Positions 45,235 to 55,531 of a stretch of DNA of 64,000 nt are shown here, in pieces; position 1 is the first letter of the stretch, and the number at the start of each line of letters is the position of its first letter. The position numbers and the translations under genes are program-made. This DNA comes from Neodiprion pinetum (lineage: Eukaryota; Arthropoda; Insecta; Hymenoptera; Diprionidae), in contig NC_060236.1 of assembly GCF_021155775.2 (NCBI RefSeq), positions 10,337,087 through 10,401,086 on the forward strand. The letters are read 5' to 3'. A model generated the notes under the pieces. That model worked only from the letters and a program-made list of their open reading frames with translations, was not told where the DNA came from and ran no database searches.

Positions 45235-47860
45235 GAGCCTATGGGTCAAATAACGGCTTAAGTCGACTTAAGTTTTGGCATAAAAAAGGCAAGTAAAGAT
45301 TCAACAGTCGATATTTCAATTTTGACAAGGCATTTTACAAGGAACTTTTATTTTTTTACATAGGTGGGGTACCCAAAAATGATATACAAACGTAATAACA
45401 ATTATTAAATATTGTCCAATACAGTGCTATCACGGAAATTCGGAGTAAGACTTGAGTCGTTTTTTTGTAGAACGACTTTTAATCTGTACAAACACGTTTT
45501 TGGATTAAAATAATATGATGACGATAATAGTCAAACCAGTTTCTACTGTAATGGGTGTTTCATGGTCGCGGTGAACACATATAAAAAAAGCTAAACTAGG
45601 AATTGACATTTAAAAAACGGCATGTATCAGGTTCAATCAGAGTCCATTTCGTCTGTTTCAGCCGAATCATTGTCGTTGCAGGTACCCCGCAGCACATTTT
45701 TATACCATTCCCTATTAACCGGTTTTACAAAAGGCATTAAAGATAGCACGTCATTTTTTTTAGCTGTCTTAATTCCAACAGGAGCCGGGTTTGCTAATGC
45801 TAGTTCGGTATCTTTACTTACAAAAGCGTTTAATTTGAACAGGTTGAAATTTTGCGGAGCGCCATTATAGTCCGCGTAAACGGACATGGTGCCTGTTGGC
45901 TTGTATGATAACTTCACATACTTTTGGATCGTGAATTTCTTTCCCTTAGCTTTTGGAACCTTTAGAAAAAATGAATCCAAAGTTTTATCCCATTCTTTTA
46001 ATAAGTGGGCACTCATCTCTGCTTCGAAAGCTTTTGGTTTGTGCCTTACGGTCCTCATTATTTCGAGATACTCGATAGGATTTTCGACGGTCTCTACTTT
46101 TTTTAAAACAGTTCCGTAAACACCGAAATTTCTATCGCATTGGCAGTATGAATGACCTCGCACCGGAAAGATGTGATTTATTTCAACTCCCATTTTGACC
46201 GACAACCAAGCACAATATCGTACGAGAGTCTTGTTTTTATTTTGCCCCCCACAGGAGTCAGACAAAAGAACTACTTTTTTTAATTCTGGATTTTCAGTCA
46301 ATTTTTTTACCAGAAAATCGTTCAAAAAACTACACACAGAGTTACCGTTCTTGCCACCATCACATTCTAAGAAGCAAAAAAATTTGCTGTCACCGTCATT
46401 AAAACAGTGTGTGTTGAAAACATACAGCCACAATAATCGCTTGTAAAATTGTGCGCTAACGTTCAGTTTTGGAAGCGGAAGATTTTGTGCGTAGTCGAAC
46501 TCAACAGTTAGAGTATCATCGTTAATATTCTTTGTGCACTGTTGCCGCAAAACCTTGTATTCCGCAACTTTTACTTCATGTAGACGGAACGATTCCTTAC
46601 ACGGATCTGATGAATTTGCCGATAGTTTGATTTTACATTCGGTGCAAAAATCACAGACGTCTGTTTTACGTTGCCTAAACGAGTAATCACTATTTTCCCG
46701 AAAATATCTATGGTACGTTGGGTACTTTAGTGAGAGCTGCTTCCCTGTTTTATCAAAGTAATATTCTTGGAATGCGTGAAACATTTTTTTTACGTTTAAG
46801 TCTGGATTCTCGAAGTACTTTCTTTCAGTTTTGGAGCTTCCATAATGCGATTTTTTGTTCGGGAAAGTCGACCAATGCTCCTTCACTAAACTCCATACCA
46901 CGTTCGAAATTTTGGCAGGGTTGGGTTGCTTACCCCTTTTTTCTGTAGCAACTGTCGTACCTGAAACAATCAGTATTTTCATATTTTAATCCAGACCTGA
47001 CTTGTTTTGTTATAAGACGCCAATAAACGAGTCAAGCATTCGTAAATATTGATTTATTTAGAAAGAAAATAATATAAACATTTACCTGATTTACAAAATC
47101 GGAGCACCGTTTTCATTCTGGATTCAGTTATTTGGAGAAGAGACAGAAAAAATCCTTTACAGACAGTTTTATCCTGGCCATCTACTTTGAAAGAATATTT
47201 CCAAGACCAAGATCTGTTCTTCCGTTTTGTTACGGTTTTGACGTATTTGATTTCTTCACGTTGTATACAACTGATTAAAAAAGTGTCCTGACTCGGTTTC
47301 TCAGCCATTGCCCAGAAAGTCTTGAAAATTTCACGCTGACGTTTATAATCGAAAGAAGACGAACAGTTTTTCTTGCAGCAGTCGGTAGTGTGCCTGAATT
47401 TTTTTCGAGGTATTTTATTCCCACTTTGAGAAGCGTAACTTTTACCACTGTTACGCTTAAGCTTCTTTCTATTTTGTTCCCATCTATCTTGTCGAATTTT
47501 TCTCTTTTTCCCCGTAACTGTAGCAGTAGGGCTAGTCGATGCTGTTGTAGTTGTTGTAGATTCGTTCATTATTTCGCGCAGAAAATATTGCAGCTTTACA
47601 CGAAATCTAACAGACAGGCAGATAAACACGTGCGTCTGTTTAGCGGAGGCGCGTGGATTAGCCTACTTCGCTTCGCTGCTACTGCCGGTTAACTCAATGG
47701 CGGTGCGCGCACCGCTTGTTATGGTTACTACAGCATTAAAAGTTGACGAAAACATCCAAGATTCACAGGGTTTATAGCGAAGATTATACAGAACACCGAG
47801 ATCAGCTTCTTTGAAAAAGTGACTTAAGTCGACTTAAGTCGTTATTTGACCCATAGGCTC
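45235..47860 (-). mobile_element. Complete DNA transposon with DDD transposase (Sola-like)
   Basis: The termini are 39-bp inverted repeats with one mismatch, beginning GAGCCTATGGGTCAAATAAC. Their inner part contains the perfect palindrome ACTTAAGTCGACTTAAGT in the right copy. AATT stands on both outer sides (45231-45234 and 47861-47864) as a 4-bp duplication; because flanking CC/GG is also symmetrical, the exact border is slightly uncertain. Sola elements are known for 4-bp duplications and a DDD transposase, which fits. The gene inside is unbroken. Length is 2626 bp. Confidence 0.75.
45633..47569 (-). CDS. DDD transposase, 603 aa, two exons (Sola-like)
   Basis: Exons on the minus strand are 47569-47086 and 46960-45633; the 125-bp intron has a GTAAAT donor and a TTTCAG acceptor, and phases match, giving 604 codons without a break. 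The N-terminal part has KKRKIRQDRWEQNRKKLKRN (basic) and a CCKKNC cysteine cluster. The middle has VCDFCTEC. The candidate catalytic residues are Asp317 in VEFDYAQNLPLP, Asp396 in LLSDSCGGQNKN and Asp437 in HSYCQCDRNFG. These blocks are typical of a transposon protein widespread in insects, often left as uncharacterised. The true start is the ATG at 47569, since the frame further upstream lacks an ATG. The C-terminus is acidic. Assignment to Sola rests on the DDD pattern and the 4-bp duplication. Confidence 0.75.
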
Positions 47861-47864
47861 AATT

Positions 47865-48232
47865 GGTTTCATTCAAATATTTCAATTGGAAGTATGCGAA
47901 ACTATGAAAAAACCACTGAGGATTCCCAACTTTGGGGGCTGATTTCACCCCTTTAAACCGGTTTTCCGCCGATAAAAAAAATACATGTCGCTTAGATTTC
48001 GATGAAGAATAATATATCCGCAAATGGTCGGCATAGGGGAGAGGGGGGGGGGGGGCACCTCAGGCAGTTTCCTTGTCAGCCTGCACGCAGCCAATGGCTT
48101 GGCAACGCTCGTTGACACGCCGATTTATAATAAAACGTCACCATCACTGCTTAATACCCGCCGCCTGAGTACCGCTGTGCGGAATCACCCAACAGCCCGC
48201 ATACAGACAGCCAAATCTACGACACTGACATA
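47865..48232. other. Spacer with G run
   Basis: No gene is recognised. A run of G lies at about 48038-48055. The right part (48057-48240) is the left flank of the hAT element and continues at 51656. Confidence 0.4.
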
Positions 48233-48240
48233 CGCTGGAC

Positions 48241-51200
48241 CAGGGATGTCAGACGTACCAACTTCTTGGTAAACATACTAGTTTTTAGCGTCACGTACCA
48301 TGTACCAAGACTACTCGGTCCTTGTACGCAAAAATACCAAGACTGGCCGTTAACCGACAAACACACACCGATAATTAACTAAAAATGATGTATTGTCAAC
48401 TTTTCTTTCTGAACACGAAATTAAATATAATACGGACAGAAAATCGCAGTCAGCAGTTAGCTGTCAGTTTTTTGTCACTGTACGGTTGGTGAAACTGCTT
48501 GGCTTGGCTATGGCTAGTCGATTACTGCGCCATCTTTGCATCGTATTTCTTGTTTACCTTTTTATACACTTCGCGACTTCGCTGTCTCGCGCTCGCCCTT
48601 GGCTTACGTACGATTTTGAACCACGAAGAAAAAGGGCGACTTCCAGTTTTTTCCTGAGTAAACTTCGAATGTCCGGATTCGTATTGTGTCAATTGTGTGC
48701 TTCGCTGTGCGTTTTTATTTAGAAAGAGGTAAGCATGATATTTATCGACGACGACGATCTACAGAACACAATGAAACCTGAAAATTTGCACTTTTATACT
48801 GATGAGTGGATTATCTCGTTTCTTTTTCTTTTCCATTCATTGCACGATGAAATATTTATATATTTTTACACATTTTTTTTGCATGCATTGTGACATATTT
48901 TTGCGTTTCCACGATTGCAATAACCGTGGTGATGGTGATGGTGGTGGTCAACTTAATAAATTTCGATTCAGGTAACTATGTCATCTGCAAGTGAGACCGA
49001 GAATGACGAGAATGACTCTGGATACGGGCCGTCTACGCCAAAAAAACTACGATTGGCTCGTGGAGATGCGAAGCTCAAAAAACAAGGACATCGAACTCAA
49101 AAATATCGAGTCGAATGGGAACGAGATCCGCAATGTTCGCCCTGGCTCGGGCCGGATCCAGCTTCAAAGACAAAAGCGAGGTGTAAATGGTGCAACGTTC
49201 GTCTCATCGCCGATATAAGCTTGATCAAAACCCACGGAAAAACCAAAAAACACGAAAAAAACGCGACAGCTTACGAGTGCAGCTCGTCAAAACTTTTGAG
49301 CAAATTTTTTAAACCTCAAGCTACGTTGAACACTCGGGACAGAAATATAACGAATGCGGAGATCAAGATTTGCGGTTTTTTGGCAGCTCACAACATTCCT
49401 TATGCCGTGGTCAATGATCTTATTCCATGCATGAAGTCGGCACTCCCAGACTCGAAAATCTTAGACGGAATATCCATGAAAAGGCAGAAGGCAACAAAAA
49501 TCGTCACCAACGTCATCGGTGCTTCTCATAAAGAGGAAATCGCCAACCATCTACAGAAACAGAAGTTTTCTATTCTAACCGATGACTCCACGGATTGTTC
49601 CAGCGTCAAGACCGCGTGTATCGTCGTTCGGTTCTACAACGAAGACCTTGGACGAATCACCAGCGTGTTTTGGGAGTTGTCTAGTATTTTTCCTGAAGAC
49701 GACGCTAGGGCAGCTCAGGAAGGAGCTAGTGGTCGACACCTGTATAATTTGATCATTAGGTCGTTTGAAGAAAAATTCATTCCCTTAACGAATGTATTGG
49801 GGTTTGGTTGTGACGGCGCAAGCGTCAACATCGGTGCGCGAAACTCGATTGCAAGTCGCCTAAAAGAATCATGCCCTGGTATAATTATCATGAGGTGTAT
49901 ATGCCATTCTCTTCATTTAGCAGCCAGCAAAGCATGTGAACAGAACATCCCTCGGAGCTGTGAAGACCTCGCCAGGAATGTTCACAACTACGTACAGCAC
50001 AGTGCGAAGCGCATTGCGAGTCTCGCTGTATTTCAAAAATTTTTGAATGTCGCTGTCCACAAAATTCTTCATCCAGCACAAACGCGCTGGCTTTCGCTGC
50101 TCTCGGTTGTGGATCGCATGTTGGAGCAATGGGAGCCACTCCGTCTATATTTCATGGAACGACATATGGAAGAACGAACACTGGCGGCAGAATCGATTTT
50201 CATGTGGCTGAGAGACCCGTTCGTGAAGCTCTATTATCATTTTCTCGCGTGGGTTTTACCCAAAGTTGTCACGATGAATGCCTACTTTCAATCGGAATCG
50301 GTGGTCATCACATCTCTCGCTGAGAAAATGGAGTTTGCGTTTAAAGAACTTCTTACGACGTATATGGCCCAAAAGTACGTAGCAACGACACCACTCAGCA
50401 AGGTCAATACGGAGACTAAAGACGAATTTATTCCACTCGAGAACATATACCTGGGTATGCAAGTGCTGGAAGAGTTGAAAAAACCGGAAGTATTGATAAG
50501 ACCGGACTTGGTAGCAGATTTTCGGGCAAGATGTCGTAATTTTCTGATGAAACTCTGCAAGGAGATTCAAGAGCGATTCGATTTCGATGATCCTCTATTA
50601 AGAATGCTCCCTTTGCTGCATCCATCGAAAGCTACGTCGAGAAATGAGCGAAACAAACGTCAGTCGCTCGTCGAGCTTTGGAGCATCGTTCCCAGAGCCA
50701 AGCCCGAGAACTTGGAAGCTCTTCAGCGCTTGGATGATGAATGGCGTCGTATTCCGCTCGACGAAATTCCCGAAGACGTAGTCAAGGAAAAAGAACCGGA
50801 CATTTTTTGGCACAAAATTGCTCAACTGACCGATTCTGAGGGCTGCAAAAGATACGTAGAACTACCATCTTTCGCATTGGCAGTTCTCTGTACTCCTCAC
50901 GCAAATGCTGACTGTGAAAGAGTTTTTAGCAAATACAATTTGGTGAAAACCAAAAGTAGAAACAGGCTGACGGTACAAAATATTGAAGGCGCTATGCTGG
51001 CTTCACAAGCAGTTAAAGTAAACGCCAAGTGTTGTGCCGCGTTTGAGCCGACGAAGAGCATGCATAGTCGAATGACGTCTGCAATTTTGTACGATGCTCC
51101 GAACGAATCAACGGCGGATGCAGAAGAGGATCACCGGACTATCAACGATTTGGACGTGATATTAGAAGAGATTTAAATCAGGCGACACTGCGAAGAACAC

Positions 51201-51647
51201 AGCATCGGCAGTAAAGAGTGGAGATATATAATTGTTCGAAACAAAGTCATAGATTTATTCAGTGTTTTTTCAATAATATTTTAATAATCTGTTATAAAAT
51301 TTGATAAGAAATAAAAATAACATTGTTGAACCCTCTTTTCCGATAAAAAATCATAGTTATGAATTATTTCTTCATTTTTCTCAATATATTTTACATTATA
51401 TGTCTGGAATGCAAAAAAAAGGTTTAAAGTGGTATTTTTTCAATGCATTCAATAATTACTGCCCTCTATTAACGGTACATGAAATTGAAATATAAAATTT
51501 TTTCACTAGGATGCGATTTCCGACATAGTTTATATACCAGTGTTGGCAGCGCCGCAGCGGAGCACAGGCGTACTAGTTTTTCGTTTTCAATACCAGCTTT
51601 CAGACAGCTCGGCACAAGGATTTCTGAGTGGCCGTCTAACATCCCTG
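48241..51647 (+). mobile_element. Complete hAT transposon with perfect 8-bp target duplication
   Basis: The ends are inverted repeats CAGGGATGTCAGACG / CAGGGATGTTAGACG (one mismatch in 15), the classic hAT CAGGG start. CGCTGGAC is repeated exactly at 48233-48240 and 51648-51655, an 8-bp duplication as expected for hAT. The single transposase gene is unbroken. Together these suggest a young copy. Length is 3407 bp. Confidence 0.92.
48978..51176 (+). CDS. hAT transposase, 732 aa, BED finger
   Basis: One uninterrupted coding exon from ATG 48978. A 5' UTR intron is likely (GTAAGC donor at 48729, CAG acceptor at 48971), placing the ATG six bases into the exon. An N-terminal BED-like zinc finger (Cys69, Cys72, His86, His92) is followed by a linker, then the catalytic core: ILTDDSTDC (Asp202/203), GFGCDGASVN (Asp279) and, in the C-terminal dimerisation block, HANADCERVFSKYN (Glu647). 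The closest look-alikes are the ZNF862/SCAND3-like transposases. It binds the element ends and catalyses cut-and-paste movement. Length is normal for the family, and all catalytic residues are present. Confidence 0.9.
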   Translation: MSSASETENDENDSGYGPSTPKKLRLARGDAKLKKQGHRTQKYRVEWERDPQCSPWLGPDPASKTKARCKWCNVRLIADISLIKTHGKTKKHEKNATAYECSSSKLLSKFFKPQATLNTRDRNITNAEIKICGFLAAHNIPYAVVNDLIPCMKSALPDSKILDGISMKRQKATKIVTNVIGASHKEEIANHLQKQKFSILTDDSTDCSSVKTACIVVRFYNEDLGRITSVFWELSSIFPEDDARAAQEGASGRHLYNLIIRSFEEKFIPLTNVLGFGCDGASVNIGARNSIASRLKESCPGIIIMRCICHSLHLAASKACEQNIPRSCEDLARNVHNYVQHSAKRIASLAVFQKFLNVAVHKILHPAQTRWLSLLSVVDRMLEQWEPLRLYFMERHMEERTLAAESIFMWLRDPFVKLYYHFLAWVLPKVVTMNAYFQSESVVITSLAEKMEFAFKELLTTYMAQKYVATTPLSKVNTETKDEFIPLENIYLGMQVLEELKKPEVLIRPDLVADFRARCRNFLMKLCKEIQERFDFDDPLLRMLPLLHPSKATSRNERNKRQSLVELWSIVPRAKPENLEALQRLDDEWRRIPLDEIPEDVVKEKEPDIFWHKIAQLTDSEGCKRYVELPSFALAVLCTPHANADCERVFSKYNLVKTKSRNRLTVQNIEGAMLASQAVKVNAKCCAAFEPTKSMHSRMTSAILYDAPNESTADAEEDHRTINDLDVILEEI

Positions 51648-51655
51648 CGCTGGAC

Positions 51656-52594
51656 CAACGACGGGACTAGTGAAGGTCTTCGCCGACAGATGCTTTAGTA
51701 TCGCTACGACTCTCATTTACACTTCGGAACACCAAGGGATTTATGTAGCCTGATTCGGCATTGAGGCAGCAGATCTGCGGTACCTACCCGTCCATCTCAT
51801 TTCAAAGATCTGTGAGCATCACGAGAGATTCCCGGTTACTCTTGTCAAAATCCAAGGCGGGATACAAGTGGGACCTAATCGACTCACACATTAGCGAAGT
51901 TATACGAATCGATTGAGACTACAAGAGAAAGAGCAGCCTTCTAAACACGTATTATCAGATTAGATACACCGTAAATTACATTACTTGGTGTTTTTTCTAC
52001 TTATAATCTTACAATAAGTAGGAGCAGGATCGAAGAATCCTTGCACATTTTTAGTTTCTTGTAGTAGCATAACGTAGAGTAGGAATATAGGTAGAAAAAG
52101 ATGATATAATAATAAGTTCTAGCTGTAAAAGCCAATATTTGATTAATTACTATTAATAAAAGAATTCATCAACTCATATGCAAATTCAATTTAAGCTTTA
52201 ATTCAAAAACAACAAACGTCTCCATTTATTCTCACAGTTACGGAAGAGAAATGGAGCAATGGGGAAACCTTAACCGGTGGACACCAGAAATACAGTGAAG
52301 GGTGAAACTGGATCCTGATAGCGTAGGATAATAACACTACATAGGAACTCAGGACAACGTGCAAAATCCTAGTCCTATGAGATCAATACGCATTTTTAAT
52401 AAAAAGATTTAGATAGGAGGTAAAACGCTCATGCGCTGCACCTTAACTCGCTGGAAAGTGTAAAGTCCGGAACTGCGAGAGCTAGGGATTTTATAATCCA
52501 GCAATCCCTTTAACAGCGGATATTTGGAGTTTTTTAATTATCACTATTCGACAATTTATCTATTGTAGCGAGGACAGACACTCACCGGTGCATC
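51656..52594. other. Right flank of the hAT element, unassigned
   Basis: Unassigned sequence with no open frame of note. It may be the 3' continuation or leader of the Gypsy relic whose gag fragment follows, but I see no motif that shows it. Confidence 0.35.
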
Positions 52595-53038
52595 AGCTGA
52601 CAGTGCATTCTGCACTGCCATCTTGGCAAACGTTACAGTACGTGAGGTACTCGGCAACTAGTTCGTTTTCGCCTTGTGTACGTTTTCGGATCTCTTCGCA
52701 TAACGCGAACTGCAAATTTGGATCGCTAAACCTGTAACACCAAACGTGTTTGAATTCTTGAAAGCTACTTCACTGAAATCGTTTACTGCGGAGCCAGTAA
52801 AGCGCTACTCCTGAAAGAAAGAACGGAAGGCTATTCAAAATATCGGTATCGCGCAAGTTTTGCCCTCTTCTATTCGAGTAAGGAAAGCTTCAGAATCCTC
52901 GTTATGCGTACCTGAAAATTTTAAGTTCCATTTCCGTATGATCTCGTATGCGGCGAGTATATTTGGGGTGTTATTGTTCGAGCGCGCGATTGAGTTGTCG
53001 GGAGCGCGTTGAACTGGTGACGCGGCGTGGTACGATGG
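52595..53038 (-). pseudogene. Gypsy gag fragment (second family), broken by shifts
   Basis: Three minus-strand segments in different frames line up in the order of an insect Gypsy gag. These are ILAAYEIIRKWNLKFSG and EAFLTRIEEGKT (about 52990-52850), then DILNSLPFFLSGVALYWLR (about 52845-52785), then FSDPNLQFALCEEIRKRTQGE and LVAEYLTYC (about 52735-52630). At least two shifts and a stop separate them. The 6-kb hAT at 53047 is inserted into the upstream (N-terminal) side of this same frame. It is unlike the gag at 21286-22234, so a second Gypsy lineage is represented. Confidence 0.75.
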
Positions 53039-53371
53039 CTGAATGGTAGGGATGGGCGATATGCATCGATGTTTCAACTATCGATTGTTTTCGGGGGAAA
53101 CATCGATATTTTTAGTCGATATTTTTTCTAGGTCGAAATATCGATAGTCGATGGAATAATTTGAACTATCGACATCGTCGAGTGATTTACCTGCAGAGGG
53201 TATACTCCTTGAGAGTGTGAATTATAATTTCTTTTTTTATTATTATTATAATTTTTATCGATGCGACCAAACTAAAAACGCGGCAAACACATTGTTAAAC
53301 TATCTTATTAGTATAAATTAAATACTTATTTCTTTTATTATTTTGTGAATTTATATATTATTATTATTGAC

Positions 53372-53833
53372 ATGGCTGCTAATAACATTAACGTCGTTCA
53401 AGTACCTCGTAAGTACATTTTTTTTTATAATATAAATTATGATATCACTAAATCTAACCTTCATTTTTTTTTACTTTGAAATTGATGTAGTTTAATTAAT
53501 AACTTATTTGTACTTTGGGTTTGTTTAGATAATGCTGGGGCTAGACGATACAATTTATATATCCAAATCGATCAAGAACCTTTGTTTTTGATTCAAAATT
53601 TAGATTTTCACACCTATTTACGAATTAAAAGTACGTATAACCTATAAAAATTAAATTTATAGTAATGTTAATAATTAATTATTAAAATATTTTTTTTTTC
53701 TGTAGCTAATGACCAAGAAGCTTACAACTTTATCCAAAACTTAATTGCTACTGGCCAGTATCCAGTTCAAAACCCAGCGTGGACAGTGCTGTACAGAAGT
53801 TTGGACGCAATTGATTTCTCTCCAGTTAATTAA
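53372..53833 (+). CDS. Small spliced accessory protein of the hAT element (88 aa)
   Basis: Three exons, 53372-53408, 53529-53630 and 53706-53833, with GTAAGT and GTACGT donors, TTTAG and TGTAG acceptors, and phases 1-1 that join to 89 codons. The protein has a short N-terminus, then YNLYIQIDQEPLFLIQNLDF, HTYLRIKTNDQEAYNFIQNL and ATGQYP, and ends in SPVN. The same pattern (hydrophobic-x-I-D/N-Q, LI-x-DL, Y-x-R-x-K-x-ND, AY-x-FI, G-x-x-P) is found in the first 75 residues of the transposase gene that follows, with both introns at the same places. It is therefore a tandem paralogue of that N-terminal domain as a stand-alone protein. The function is unknown; a regulator or partner of the transposase is a guess. 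No homologue outside the element is recognised. Confidence 0.7.
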
Positions 53834-55531
53834 AGTTGTGTTCTCTTATAAAAATAATTTATTACTATAAATTAAAAATAATTTAATGATATAATAATAA
53901 AAATAATTATCCACTAATTAATACTTGTATTTATTTTTTTTTCTACATAAATTTATCATTTATCATATATCTATTTAAATTTAACCGCGGATTTTTAATT
54001 ATTCTGCTAAGTTCGTTGGTGTCGCTGCTGAAGCGCATAATAATAATTGAAACATCAACCAATAGGATTGATTGCATGAAAATTTTAAATCTTAACGGTT
54101 TTTTCACAAACTCACAGCAAGCTGTGTAATGTAAACACTCGAGTGTTAATTTTAATTTTTAATTAACTCTGATAAGTTTATTAAATACTTGTAGCTCTTA
54201 TAATTCAACTGAGGCTTTAAATTTAAGACGATGGAGATGGATGACTCTGACGACTGTCAACGTATGTACTTTTGTATAACCTAAAATATCTTGTGTTTAT
54301 TTTCTTTATTTTTTATACGAATTTTATAAAATTTTTACGTCGTATTATTTTTTTTTCTAGAATCTGAAGATACTAGATCATTTCATATGTGGCTTAAAAT
54401 TAATGATCAAAATTCAGAATCGTGGTTGATTTCCGATCTCAAGACATCAGAATATGTAAGATTGAAACGTACGTATACAGTGGTTATAATTTATACTAAT
54501 AATAGATTTTTAATAATATTTTTTACATTTACAGATAATGATAAATATGCGTACGAATTTATCATGGAAATCTTGAATAAAGGCAGACCATTAGTTAAAG
54601 ATAATTTTCCCGAATACATCTAGAAATCGATTGACCATGTAGATTAGTAAGTGAATTTCAATACTCTTTAAAAACATTTTTCCGTCATTTCATACTCATG
54701 TACCTGATGTAACTAATCATTATTTTTCCTATTTTCTTTTTTAAGTACTCTTCTCAATTGTCCTGAATTGAATCCTAATGACAAAGGCGACAAAAGTAAT
54801 GAAACAGTGTTAATTTCTGACAATTTAAATCAGCCTGTCCATCCCAAACTTAATAACCCATCCAGCAAGCCTCTACTATTGAATAATTCTATACCAGTTT
54901 CCCAAAAAACAATTTCTAATGACAGTGGTAAATGTTTTTCTCTATCTTTATGCATTTTAATTCATCATGAAGAGTTAATTAAAAAGTCTTTTTGTTTATT
55001 ATCCTTTCCTAGTTAATGGTTCGTTGAATTGTAATCCTGATAATACATCCAAGTACGTTATATTTTTATTTATATTTTATCCAACATCAATTTTATTCTT
55101 ATCTATTATTTTAGAGTAAAAAATATAATTATGTACACACTAATATATTTTTGCTTTTTACAGTGTTAAAAGTAAAAGTAAATTTTGGGAATATTTTACG
55201 CCAATAGACTCAACTTCGGCACGATGTAAATTTTGTCAAACTGTTATTAAAACGTCGGGAAATACATCAAATCTTCGAGCTCATCTGAATTCTAAACACA
55301 AAATGTTTATACCAGTAGAATTACAAATAAATACGAAAAAACGTCCTTCTGTTGTGATTGAAGAGGATTCTGATGATTCCAGGGGGCTTGAATGTAAAAA
55401 ACCGAAAATTCCGACAAAAGTTCAGCATGTTTGTATAAAATATTGTACTCTAAATTAATTAATAAGACGAAATAACTTAACATTTATTTAAAAACTTTTT
55501 TTCAGAGCAATCCCGTTCTTGATTTATTTAA

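Noticed and set aside
48393..48722. 109-codon protein upstream of the hAT transposase
   Set aside because: Lies in the probable 5' UTR exon, ends at a consensus donor and has no motif; most likely a chance frame.
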